In this document: in pieces, positions 1 through 8,093 of the stretch
How positions within the stretch are numbered: the stretch's first letter is position 1
Layout: the number at the start of each line of letters is the position of its first letter
Source: Thermoplasmatota archaeon
GTDB lineage: Archaea > Thermoplasmatota > E2 > DHVEG-1
Direction of reading: 5' to 3'
DNA: 15,759 nucleotides
NCBI GenBank assembly: GCA_030615845.1
Contig: JAUWYM010000003.1
Span: 1-15,759, forward strand
Position numbers and translations under genes: made by a program
The notes under the pieces: generated by a model
Told to the model about the DNA's origin: nothing
The model's database searches: none
The model's input: the letters and a program-made list of their open reading frames with translations, nothing else

Positions 1-152
1 ACACCATTCACAATAATATATTTGTAATCATTAATATAAATACTTTTCTATATTTTCAAAAAATATCATATATTTTTTCAAAAGATGGTAAAACAACAAG
101 TGCATTCTACCATAAAAAAACAAAAGAATATTTTATATAGATAAATTTATGT

Positions 153-164
153 ATTATAAATATA
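153..164 (+). promoter_or_regulatory. TATA element, probable leaderless promoter of the secreted beta-helix protease
   Basis: An ATTATAAATATA stretch is centred about 29 bases before the ATG at 187. Archaeal TATA boxes usually lie about 25 bases before the transcription start, so the start would fall within a few bases of the ATG. No Shine-Dalgarno sequence precedes the ATG. The whole of 1-186 is extremely AT-rich, so chance TATA-like matches are likely, and position is the main argument. I see nothing else in 1-150. Confidence 0.45.
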
Positions 165-186
165 CTTTTAACTATCAAGAATACAT

Positions 187-2256
187 ATGAATAAAAAATC
201 ATTAACTTTATTGATAACCATACTATTTTTACTAACAAATCTTTCTGTAATTACTACTACGGCTACCCAAGCTGAAACGACAAATGCAGAAACCATATAC
301 GTAGATGACGACAACATCGAAGGACCATGGCACGGAACCATGGAATATCCATATCAACATATAGAAGATGCAATTGAGAACGCAACAGACGGAGACACTG
401 TTTATGTTTTCAACGGAACCTACTACGAAAACATACGCGTTGACAAAACTCTTTTGATAACTGGTGAAAATAAAAACACTACTATTATCGATGGAATGTA
501 TAACGAATTTATCATCAAAATAATCAAAGACAGTGTAACAATTAAGAATTTTACGATAAGAAACTCAGGAGGATACAAAGATAATGCAGGTGTGAAAATA
601 GAATCAAAAGACAACCTCATAACAAGATGTACTTTTTACAGAACAAAAACAGGCATCTACGTAAATGAAGCAGATAATACTGAAATAAATAACTGTACTT
701 TTCACACCAACGGAGAAGGCATATATCTCAAATCATCAATTAAAAGTAGCATCAAAGAATGCAGATTTTGCCATAACGCACTAGGCATACACACTGAGCA
801 TTCAAATCAAATCAAAATAACAAACTGCTATGCACATACCAATGGAATCGGGCTTTTTTTCAACAACTCTTCAAACATTGAAATATCCCGATGTGCAGTA
901 TATAATAACAATGATAATCAAGGTGGTTTTTTCTTATGCTTTTGCAGTAATTTCCTTGTCTCTAACTGCAATGTTGAACATAATGGTTTTGGAATAAAAA
1001 TTGCTAATAGTTCAAACATAATTCTTTCAGAATCTAACTTCATTTGGAATACACATTCAGGAATACAACTTGAGAAAAACTCAGAAGAAATAACCATTGA
1101 AAATAGCGAAATTACTGAAAATTTTAGATTTGGAATTTACTGTGAAGAAAGCAATGTTCTAACGTCAAACAATAATATATACAAAAATCTTTTTGGAATG
1201 TACTCAGAAAATTCACAGTGTAATGCAAGAAATAATTGGTGGGGTTCAGCTTTTGGACCTGCATTGTTTGAACGCAAAATAAAAGATAGACTTTTTTTCA
1301 AAGGAGGCCGCATTCAATTTTTCCCATGGCTTTTGAAAAAAATTGAAGATGCTGGTTCAAACTGGAATATAGATTATGAGTTATTCAATATTGAAATCGA
1401 CAATTCACGATATATGGAAATCGATTTGCCAGGAACAGATAGCGACGACGATTATGTTCCAAATTGGTGGGAAGACAAATGGGGATATGACCCATACTTT
1501 TGGGATGACCATAAACATCTTGACCCCGATGGAGATGGACTCAACAACATAGAGGAATGCTATACTGATGTGTGGGATTCAAACCCATTTCATAAGGATG
1601 TTTTTCTTGAATTTGACTGGGTAGAACCACAAAATCCAGAGGCGCCAAACAAACCACCATGTTCAGCTATTTGTAAAATGAAATCTGCCTTTGAAAAACA
1701 AAACATTACACTTCACGTCGATGATGGATGTTTTGGCAGTGGGGAAGAAATCCCAGCTATTTCAAATTTTACTTATGCAGATCTCCGCGATCTATACTGG
1801 GATTATTTCCTCCATAACGACTTAAATAATCCTCGAAAGGGAATCTTTCATTACTGTTTAGTATGTGATTATGGCGCAGATCGAGGTTTTTCATTTATAG
1901 GATGGGATCATTTAGATTCTTTTCAAATATCTGCACAGATGCTTCATGAAAGCCTCCCTCTAAAAAAGAGAGGGGAGGTCGTTATTTCAGGAGCATTTCA
2001 TGAACTCGGCCACACACTTGGACTATTTGTCGATGACCATAGTGGAATTGACAACATGGCTGCAACAAAAATATTTACCCTTGAGTGGTGGAAACACCTG
2101 AACTATAAGAGCAGCATGAATTATTGGTACACATATAGTATAATTGATTATTCAGACGGCTCACACGGCAAAGGAGATTTTGACGACTGGGCAAACCTTG
2201 ATTTCTCTTTTTTTAAAAACACGCATTTTGAATGGCCAAAAGAGGGAAAGGTTTAA
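187..2256 (+). CDS. Secreted NosD-like beta-helix protein with TSP3-like calcium repeats and metzincin-like zinc protease domain
   Basis: The protein has 689 residues. Residues 1-29 are a signal peptide (Lys-Lys, then a hydrophobic run to about 22). Residues 35-103 form the IYVDDDN...PYQHIEDAI...GDTVYVFNGTYYENI lead-in typical of right-handed beta-helix (NosD/pectate-lyase-like) surface proteins. About 105-345 holds short repeats with N-C-x-[FAV] turns, as in parallel beta-helices. Residues 417-470 resemble thrombospondin type 3 calcium repeats; DPDGDG (446-451) is intact and D418-D422 followed by PNWWE is a degenerate copy. The C-terminal part contains HELGHTLG (605-612), the HExxHxxG zinc site of metzincins, and SSMNY (642-646), a likely Met-turn. 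There is no C-terminal membrane anchor, so it is probably released or held on the cell surface. I infer an extracellular metallopeptidase; the substrate is unknown. The stop overlaps the convergent ABC permease stop by four bases. Confidence 0.85.
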   Translation: MNKKSLTLLITILFLLTNLSVITTTATQAETTNAETIYVDDDNIEGPWHGTMEYPYQHIEDAIENATDGDTVYVFNGTYYENIRVDKTLLITGENKNTTIIDGMYNEFIIKIIKDSVTIKNFTIRNSGGYKDNAGVKIESKDNLITRCTFYRTKTGIYVNEADNTEINNCTFHTNGEGIYLKSSIKSSIKECRFCHNALGIHTEHSNQIKITNCYAHTNGIGLFFNNSSNIEISRCAVYNNNDNQGGFFLCFCSNFLVSNCNVEHNGFGIKIANSSNIILSESNFIWNTHSGIQLEKNSEEITIENSEITENFRFGIYCEESNVLTSNNNIYKNLFGMYSENSQCNARNNWWGSAFGPALFERKIKDRLFFKGGRIQFFPWLLKKIEDAGSNWNIDYELFNIEIDNSRYMEIDLPGTDSDDDYVPNWWEDKWGYDPYFWDDHKHLDPDGDGLNNIEECYTDVWDSNPFHKDVFLEFDWVEPQNPEAPNKPPCSAICKMKSAFEKQNITLHVDDGCFGSGEEIPAISNFTYADLRDLYWDYFLHNDLNNPRKGIFHYCLVCDYGADRGFSFIGWDHLDSFQISAQMLHESLPLKKRGEVVISGAFHELGHTLGLFVDDHSGIDNMAATKIFTLEWWKHLNYKSSMNYWYTYSIIDYSDGSHGKGDFDDWANLDFSFFKNTHFEWPKEGKV

Positions 2257-3362
2257 TCTTCTTTCCATTTTGTAAGGAGTACACCTGCAATAAAAAACAC
2301 ACAAGCAAATGCAAGGACTGCGATCGTGTTTAGAATCGCTTCTGATTGATTCATATAGATCATGGCATTACGAAGACTTTCGTTCACATAATATAGGGGA
2401 AGGACTCGTGCAAATGTTTGTAGGAATGGCGGCATCATTTCCAACTGAAAGAATGTTCCCGCAAGAAACATCATTGGAAATGTTATCGCTCCACCGGCGG
2501 TGTCAGCTGTTTCCTCTTCTTTTACGAATCTTCCGATAAGCATTCCCATTCCTGAAAAAAGGAAACTTGTAGCAATTATTGTGGTAATCATCAAAGCGTT
2601 AATGTTGACAGTGACTCCATAGATCAAAACGCCTACCAGTATAATTAAGAAAGTCGATATAAATGAGAGGAACAGCATGAACAGCATTTTTGAAAGAATC
2701 CACTCAGTTCTTGTAATGGGTGTTGTCAATAGTTTACGTAGGATGCCGTCTTTTCTAAATTTCGTGTTCCGTTCTATGCTTCCATATACACATGTCTGCA
2801 TGATAGTAAAACCGATCATTCCTGGTAGGAAAAAATCAATGAAGCGAAAATCCTCTGTAATCGTACTAATCTCATCTATTCCGACAATGTTTCTTCCATT
2901 ACTGAGTTTCATGTTAAATGACTGAATGACACTTGATACAATACTCATTACTACCTGGTTGGATGATTGTTCACTAGGATCTAAATAAAATGAGAGATTA
3001 ACTATTGCATTTTGATCGATAAAGGATTTGTTAATGGTTTCTTCGTAGCCTTTTGGTATTACTATCAAACGCTTAATGTTTTTTTCATCAATATAGGATG
3101 AAACATTTTGCTCTGGTTCGACGATTTCTATTTTAATTGCACCTGTGCTGTTTAGACCTTCGATAAAACCTCTAGACATTTCACTGTCGTCTAAATCCTG
3201 TACATGCAACGTATATTCAACGTCTCCCATACCAGAGAATATCGCACCGAAAATCAGTATGAGCATTATGGGAAATGCAAGAGTCCAAAACAGAGTTCCT
3301 TTACTTCGAAGCCATGTCTTTATACTAACGATAAAATCGGCGGCTATTACTTGCACTCTCAT
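2253..3362 (-). CDS. ABC-2 type transporter permease
   Basis: The protein has 369 residues and the layout of ABC-2 export permeases. One membrane segment lies near the N-terminus (about 24-44). A large outward-facing domain follows (about 45-175), then five more hydrophobic segments (about 176-194, 225-249, 256-276, 288-305 and 343-364). The stretch RKLLTTPITRTEWILSKM (209-226) is the cytoplasmic coupling region seen in this family. Its ATG overlaps the stop of the ATPase gene as ATGA and is preceded by GGAGG at an 8-base spacing, so the two are translationally coupled and form one exporter. The subunit probably works as a homodimer in the cell membrane. The substrate cannot be told from sequence; relatives export drugs, lipids or polysaccharides. 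Confidence 0.9.
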   Translation of the reverse strand: MRVQVIAADFIVSIKTWLRSKGTLFWTLAFPIMLILIFGAIFSGMGDVEYTLHVQDLDDSEMSRGFIEGLNSTGAIKIEIVEPEQNVSSYIDEKNIKRLIVIPKGYEETINKSFIDQNAIVNLSFYLDPSEQSSNQVVMSIVSSVIQSFNMKLSNGRNIVGIDEISTITEDFRFIDFFLPGMIGFTIMQTCVYGSIERNTKFRKDGILRKLLTTPITRTEWILSKMLFMLFLSFISTFLIILVGVLIYGVTVNINALMITTIIATSFLFSGMGMLIGRFVKEEETADTAGGAITFPMMFLAGTFFQLEMMPPFLQTFARVLPLYYVNESLRNAMIYMNQSEAILNTIAVLAFACVFFIAGVLLTKWKED

Positions 3363-4420
3363 GTTTCTTCCTCCGAAAGTTTTGAACCTGTAAGATGTAA
3401 GAATATTTCCTCCAAATTAGAGCGTCTAACATCAATGCTTTCATACTCTATACATTCATGTCTTAAATTTGATAAAACATCAAGCACTATATCTTTATAA
3501 TCAATTTTTACTGCAATATCGCCATTGCTTTCATAAGTCGCGGTAAATCCTTTTTCCTTTAGTGATTCAACTGCACCTTCAGTTTTACACTGTTTAATTC
3601 TAAGCAAACTACCTTTTCCATATCTGTTTATTAACTCATCAAGAGTTCCTTCAGCTATGATCTTACCTTTGTGTATAATTGCAATGTGGTCAGCCAGGTA
3701 TTCTGCCTCCTCCATATAGTGCGTTGTGAGAAAAACTGTTTTTCCTTTTTTACGGAGGTTAGCAATGACTTTCCAAACATCACGTCGTGCTTTCGGATCA
3801 AGCCCTGTTGTCGGCTCGTCTAGAAATACGATATCTGGGTCATTTACAAGTGCTATTGCGACACCAACTCGTTGTTTTAATCCACCTGATAGATTTCTGT
3901 ACAGCATCTTCTCACAGGATTTTAGATCCATAGCTTCTATGATTTCATCAATATCTGCTCTTTTTTTGTAGAGTTTTGAGAAATATACAAGGGTCTCTTT
4001 GACTGTAAGTCGTTCGAAAGAGAGAAATTCTTGTGGGAGGACCCCGATGTCTTTCTTGACTTCGTTAAAATGAGTTTTTATGTTTTTGCCTATGAGTTTT
4101 ATTGTGCCTGCTGTTGGTTGCCGTATTGATTCAATCATTTCAACCGTTGTTGTTTTTCCAGCACCGTTTGGTCCTAAGAAAGCAAAGATTTCACCTTTTT
4201 TTACTGAGAAAGAGATATTATTTACTGCAACAAGATCACCATATTCCTTTCTAAGATCAGATACTTCAATAGCGAGATCGTCTCCATGTTTAAGTTCAGG
4301 CAACCTGGCTCTGCCTTTTGAACCACAATATGGACAGTATATAGTTTTAAGTTCTCCATGCATTCCAGAATAGGAAGCAACTTTTCCGCAATCAGGGCAT
4401 TTGAATTTCTTTTCTACCAT
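3359..4420 (-). CDS. ABC transporter ATP-binding protein with N-terminal zinc ribbon
   Basis: This is the ATPase of an ABC-2 exporter, with 353 residues from the ATG at 4420. A TTG two codons upstream (4426) could also start it, but ATG fits better. Counting from that TTG, Walker A is GPNGAGKT (85-92), the Q-loop is Q132, the signature is LSGG (179-182), Walker B is IVFLDEP (199-205) and the switch histidine is H236. The C-terminal 270-345 section matches the regulatory tail of CcmA/DrrA-type ATPases. Before the ATPase core lies a short zinc ribbon, C10-x2-C13 and C31-x2-C34, which is not part of the standard ABC domain. Its role is unknown; it might sense metal or redox state, or bind a partner. 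A TATA element sits about 30 bases upstream of the ATG. The permease gene follows with an ATGA overlap. Confidence 0.92.
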   Translation of the reverse strand: MVEKKFKCPDCGKVASYSGMHGELKTIYCPYCGSKGRARLPELKHGDDLAIEVSDLRKEYGDLVAVNNISFSVKKGEIFAFLGPNGAGKTTTVEMIESIRQPTAGTIKLIGKNIKTHFNEVKKDIGVLPQEFLSFERLTVKETLVYFSKLYKKRADIDEIIEAMDLKSCEKMLYRNLSGGLKQRVGVAIALVNDPDIVFLDEPTTGLDPKARRDVWKVIANLRKKGKTVFLTTHYMEEAEYLADHIAIIHKGKIIAEGTLDELINRYGKGSLLRIKQCKTEGAVESLKEKGFTATYESNGDIAVKIDYKDIVLDVLSNLRHECIEYESIDVRRSNLEEIFLHLTGSKLSEEET

Positions 4421-4445
4421 ATACAATCTCTTTTAATAAACCAAC

Positions 4446-4458
4446 GTATATAAAAAAA
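4446..4458 (-). promoter_or_regulatory. TATA element of the ABC exporter operon
   Basis: On the minus strand this reads TTTTTTTATATAC, a good match to archaeal TATA boxes. Its core is centred about 30 bases before the ATG at 4420, which places the transcription start near 4425 and leaves almost no leader. It lies in the short divergent region shared with the phosphoglycerate mutase gene. Confidence 0.55.
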
Positions 4459-4550
4459 TAGTATTTATGTCTTACCAGGTTCACGATAACATATTCTCAT
4501 TTATCATAACCTTTATTAAGAAAGATAAATTGCTTGGATTAGGATTTAAC

Positions 4551-4558
4551 CTATAAAC
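4551..4558 (+). promoter_or_regulatory. Weak TATA element of the phosphoglycerate mutase gene
   Basis: CTATAAAC lies about 40 bases before the ATG at 4596 and only about 10 before the in-frame ATG at 4563. If it is the TATA box, transcription starts near 4580, downstream of the 4563 ATG, and translation must begin at 4596. The match is short and the assignment is tentative. Confidence 0.3.
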
Positions 4559-4595
4559 TAAAATGGTGAAGTTTAAGGAGAGAAGTGAGTTTGAT

Positions 4596-5801
4596 ATGGA
4601 TTTAGATTTTATTCGAAAGTTAGTAAAGCCTGCTGAAACAAAGATTGTTTTATTGGTCATAGATGGATTAGGTGGACTTCCTAGAAAATCAGATAACCTC
4701 ACAGAGCTTGAGGCAGCCAATACACCAAATTTAGATTCACTGGCAAAAAAAGGTATATGCGGTTTACAGCAGCCAATAGGTCCTGGAATCACACCTGGGA
4801 GTGGCCCTGGACATCTTGCAGTATTTGGTTATGATCCAATAAAATATCAAGTAGGAAGAGGAGTACTCGCAGCACTTGGCATAGGTTTTGACCTACAACT
4901 AGGTGATGTAGCAGCACGAGGCAACTTCTGCACATTAGATAATAACGGCAATGTTGTAGATCGGCGAGCAGGACGAATATCAACTGAGAAAAACCAAGAA
5001 TTATGTGAATTACTTCGTAAAATTGAATTACCTGATGTAGATGTTTTTATTGAGACAGTCAAAGAACATCGTCTGTTGTTAGTATTGCGAGGTGAAGAGC
5101 TTTCCGGTGATATCATTGACACTGACCCTCAGGCGATTGGAAAAAAACCTTTGCAGCCAAAATCTTTATCGCCAGATGCAGAAAAAACAGTCAATCTTGT
5201 AGGGCAATTCTTAGATCAAGCACATAAAATTCTAGCAGATCATCACCCTGCCAACATGGTGTTGCTAAGAGGTTTTTCCAAAAAACAAGATTGGCCTACG
5301 ATGGAGGATGTTTTCGGTATTAAAAGTGCAACTATCGCAGCATATCCAATGTATCGTGGTCTTGCTAAATTGTTAGGAATGAATATATTGGACACCGGCA
5401 CTACGGTAAAAGATGAGTTTACTACGTTAGAAGATAACTGGGGCGATTATGATTTCTTTTATTTACACGTAAAAAAGAGTGATAGTGCTGGAGAAGATGG
5501 TGATTTTGATCGGAAGGTATCAGTAATTGAAGAAACAGATAGAGAAATTCCACGACTTCTAGATTTAAATCCTGATGTAATAATGGTAACCGGCGATCAT
5601 TCCACGCCATCACTTATGAAGGCTCATAGTTGGCATCAAGTACCAGTGCTGCTGTGGTCTGAATGCTGCCGAGCTGATAAAGTAGATCGTTTCGGTGAGC
5701 GTGCCTGTATTACTGGTGGACTTGGCACACGACTCCCAGCGGTAGATATGATGCCTTTGGCTTTAGCTAATGCTATGCGTTTAGAAAAATTCGGTGCCTA
5801 A
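4596..5801 (+). CDS. apgM: 2,3-bisphosphoglycerate-independent phosphoglycerate mutase (archaeal/apgM type, long form)
   Basis: It interconverts 3- and 2-phosphoglycerate in glycolysis and gluconeogenesis without 2,3-bisphosphoglycerate. The protein belongs to the alkaline phosphatase superfamily. Counting from the ATG at 4596 (401 residues), D23 in VIDGLGG is a metal ligand, and S69 in GITPGSGPGH is the serine that carries the phosphate. D334-H335 in VTGDHSTP, H344 and H347 in AHSWH, and D296 in KKSDSAGEDGDFD complete the two-metal site. All key residues are present. The ending (PLALANAMRLEKFGA) matches the family C-terminus. An in-frame ATG at 4563 would add 11 residues; I prefer 4596 because family members begin at this MDLDFIRKL and because of the TATA position. 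Related proteins are sometimes annotated as phosphonopyruvate decarboxylase-like or homoserine-kinase-like, so the exact substrate is less certain than the family. Confidence 0.9.
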   Translation: MDLDFIRKLVKPAETKIVLLVIDGLGGLPRKSDNLTELEAANTPNLDSLAKKGICGLQQPIGPGITPGSGPGHLAVFGYDPIKYQVGRGVLAALGIGFDLQLGDVAARGNFCTLDNNGNVVDRRAGRISTEKNQELCELLRKIELPDVDVFIETVKEHRLLLVLRGEELSGDIIDTDPQAIGKKPLQPKSLSPDAEKTVNLVGQFLDQAHKILADHHPANMVLLRGFSKKQDWPTMEDVFGIKSATIAAYPMYRGLAKLLGMNILDTGTTVKDEFTTLEDNWGDYDFFYLHVKKSDSAGEDGDFDRKVSVIEETDREIPRLLDLNPDVIMVTGDHSTPSLMKAHSWHQVPVLLWSECCRADKVDRFGERACITGGLGTRLPAVDMMPLALANAMRLEKFGA

Positions 5802-5802
5802 A

Positions 5803-5812
5803 CAAATAAAAA
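5803..5812 (-). terminator. T-rich terminator after the M32 carboxypeptidase gene
   Basis: Directly after the TAA stop of the M32 gene, the minus strand reads TTTTTATTTG. Archaeal transcripts commonly end at such T-runs without a required hairpin. It is the only space between two convergent genes, 11 bases wide. Confidence 0.35.
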
Positions 5813-7321
5813 TTACACATCATAAAGAGGATAATATTTATCCTTTAGATAGCTAACAAATACTTTAGAGTTTAACCCATCACCACAAGTCTTTTTGATT
5901 ATTTCATCTGCAGTCATCAAGCGTCCGTATTGATGTACATTTTTCCTAAGCCAACTTAAAATATTTATGAAATTTCCTTGTTCAATTTTTTCAATAAGTG
6001 AAGAGTTTTCTTGCGATAGCTGTTTGAATAGTTGAGATGCATAAATAGTCCCAATCATATACGTAGGGAAATACCCAAAACTACCACCACTCCAATGCAT
6101 ATCCTGCAATACACCCTCTTTATCATTTTTCGGCGTAATCCCCAACATTTCAGTCATCTTCTCATTCCAACACATAGGTAACTCAGAAACCTTGATTTCT
6201 CCATCAATCAATGCAAGTTCAAGCTCAAATCGCAAAATAACATGTAAACAATACGTAAGCTCATCTGCTTCAACTCGAATAAACGAAGGTCGTACTTGAT
6301 TAACATAGCGATACCAAGTTTCAATATCCATATCCTTTAACTTTTCTGGAGCGATCTTTTGAAACTCCGAATAGAAATAATTCCAAAAATGTTTATTTCT
6401 TGCAATCATATTCTCCCAGAAACGAGATTGAGATTCATGCAGCCCCAATGACGGCGCATCAGAAATAACAGTATTTTTAAACTCATCTCTTGGAAGCCCC
6501 AACTCATACAATGCATGACCTGCCTCATGAACTGTAGAAAAAAACGAAAACAAAGGATTCTTCCGCTCATAATTTGTCGTAATTCGCACATCATCATCTC
6601 CCATCGATGTAGTAAACGGATGCGTGGAAACATCAAGCCGTGACCTTCTCTTTGGCAGATTCATTTTTTTCACAACAAAATCACAAATCCTCTTCTGCTT
6701 TTCAACATCAAATTTCATATCAAATGCTTGCTGTCTTCTATAAACATTACTTGAAGTAATTTTTTCGAGAATCTCGGTGATCTGGGGTTTTAAGTATGCA
6801 AACTCTTTTTTTAACGTTTCAACAGTCATACCTTCTTCATACTCATCAAGAAGACTATTGTATGCAGGTCCTGGAAGATTAATAAAAGTACAATACTCTT
6901 TTTCCAGCTCTACAATCTTTTCCAGATGAGGAGCAAAAAGCAAGAATTTATCCTTCTCACGTGCCTCCTGCCAAACCGTATAAGCAATAGCTGTTGTTTT
7001 CGACATCCGTTCTACAAACTCAGAAGGTACTTTCCGAGATTTTTCAATATCTTTTTCAAGCCTTACAACAACCGCTCTATCTTTTTCTTGTAGCTTTTCA
7101 AGATTATGTATCTCGTTTAGTTTTTTCACGTGTCTATAGAGTTCATCTGCAGTAAATTTCTCATGAGCAAGACGAGAGATAAGCGATATCTGCTCAGATC
7201 GTCCCACATTCCCTTCAGGCGGCATATACGTCATCTGATCCCAACCAAGAAGTGCTCCAATTCCACTAAACGTCGAAAGCTCTTTTTGTTCTTTATAGAT
7301 AAAATCAAGTGATTCTTTCAT
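5813..7321 (-). CDS. M32 family metallocarboxypeptidase (Taq type)
   Basis: This is a cytoplasmic zinc carboxypeptidase that trims residues from the C-termini of peptides. At 502 residues it has the normal full length. It carries the whole set of M32 motifs: DVSTHPFTT (230-238), DDVRITTNY (243-251), the zinc site HEAGHALYE (H265, E266, H269), HESQSRFWEN (295-304) with E296 as third zinc ligand, and later IRVEADELTYCLH and GVLQDMHWSGGSFGYFPTY. No signal peptide is visible. The start is supported by a purine-rich GGTGGAGAG directly before the ATG. It is the last gene of a three-gene minus-strand operon, 13 bases after the exonuclease III gene. Its likely role is peptide recycling; the link to the DNA-repair neighbours is probably only shared expression. 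Confidence 0.95.
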   Translation of the reverse strand: MKESLDFIYKEQKELSTFSGIGALLGWDQMTYMPPEGNVGRSEQISLISRLAHEKFTADELYRHVKKLNEIHNLEKLQEKDRAVVVRLEKDIEKSRKVPSEFVERMSKTTAIAYTVWQEAREKDKFLLFAPHLEKIVELEKEYCTFINLPGPAYNSLLDEYEEGMTVETLKKEFAYLKPQITEILEKITSSNVYRRQQAFDMKFDVEKQKRICDFVVKKMNLPKRRSRLDVSTHPFTTSMGDDDVRITTNYERKNPLFSFFSTVHEAGHALYELGLPRDEFKNTVISDAPSLGLHESQSRFWENMIARNKHFWNYFYSEFQKIAPEKLKDMDIETWYRYVNQVRPSFIRVEADELTYCLHVILRFELELALIDGEIKVSELPMCWNEKMTEMLGITPKNDKEGVLQDMHWSGGSFGYFPTYMIGTIYASQLFKQLSQENSSLIEKIEQGNFINILSWLRKNVHQYGRLMTADEIIKKTCGDGLNSKVFVSYLKDKYYPLYDV

Positions 7322-7334
7322 CTCTCCACCCTAC

Positions 7335-8093
7335 TCAAATTTCTATACCCACTGGACAATGATCAGAACCCATAACATCCTGCATGATAAATGCTTTTTT
7401 GAGGCAAGGTAAAAATTCTTTGTTTACAAAAAAGTAATCGATTCTCCAGCCAACATTTCTCTCTCTCGCCCTAGACTTCATATCCCACCAACTATACTGA
7501 TCCGGCTCTTTGTTAAAATATCTGAAGGTATCAATATATCCATGATCAACAAATGTATCTATCCACATGCGCTCCACAGGTAAAAACCCAGAACGATTTT
7601 CATTTGCCTTTGGATGGGCAAGATCAATCTCTTTATGGGCCGTGTTGAAATCTCCACAGACAACAATGTTTTTCCCTTCGGCTTTCAGATTGTCAGCACA
7701 AGCAAGAAAGGTATCATAAAAGTCAAGTTTGTATTCAAGTCGTTCATCATCTTTTTTACCATTAGGGAAATAGACGTTAAACAACACAAATGATGAAAAC
7801 TCGGTGATAAGAACCCTTCCTTCTCTGTCAAATTTTTCGATGCCAAACCCTTTTTTGACACGTATTGGCTGTTTTTTGGTAAAAGTTGCAACGCCACTAT
7901 AGCCTTTTCTTTCTGCAGGATTCCAATAGATATAATATCCAGTGGTATTTCTCAAATGAAGGGGTACTTGCTCAGGGAGTGCTTTTATTTCCTGAAGGCA
8001 GAGAATGCCTGGTAATTCCTTTTGAAACCACTGAAAAAGTCCTTTTCTATCGGCTGCTCTAATCCCATTGACATTCCATGAGATAAGTTTCAT
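7335..8093 (-). CDS. xth: Exodeoxyribonuclease III / AP endonuclease
   Basis: This magnesium-dependent enzyme cuts DNA 5' of abasic sites and removes nucleotides from 3' ends during base-excision repair. It has 252 residues, normal for the ExoIII branch of the exonuclease-endonuclease-phosphatase family. Visible catalytic motifs are SWNVNGIRA (N7, N9), LQEIK with the metal ligand E35, NVYFPNG (Y108), GDFNTAH (D148, N150), RIDYFF (218-222) and GSDHCPV (D244, H245). The ATG overlaps the stop of the MazG-like gene as ATGA, so the two are co-translated. Both plausibly serve genome maintenance: one removing damaged nucleotides from the pool, the other repairing damaged DNA. Confidence 0.95.
   Translation of the reverse strand: MKLISWNVNGIRAADRKGLFQWFQKELPGILCLQEIKALPEQVPLHLRNTTGYYIYWNPAERKGYSGVATFTKKQPIRVKKGFGIEKFDREGRVLITEFSSFVLFNVYFPNGKKDDERLEYKLDFYDTFLACADNLKAEGKNIVVCGDFNTAHKEIDLAHPKANENRSGFLPVERMWIDTFVDHGYIDTFRYFNKEPDQYSWWDMKSRARERNVGWRIDYFFVNKEFLPCLKKAFIMQDVMGSDHCPVGIEI

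Noticed and set aside
1-186. Short AT-rich repeats that could suggest an origin or repeat element
   Set aside because: The sequence is simply AT-rich; I find no regularly spaced repeats or origin-box motif.
4481-4792. A 103-codon minus-strand frame across the divergent promoter region
   Set aside because: It runs antisense into the start of the phosphoglycerate mutase gene and its product shows no domain or signal.
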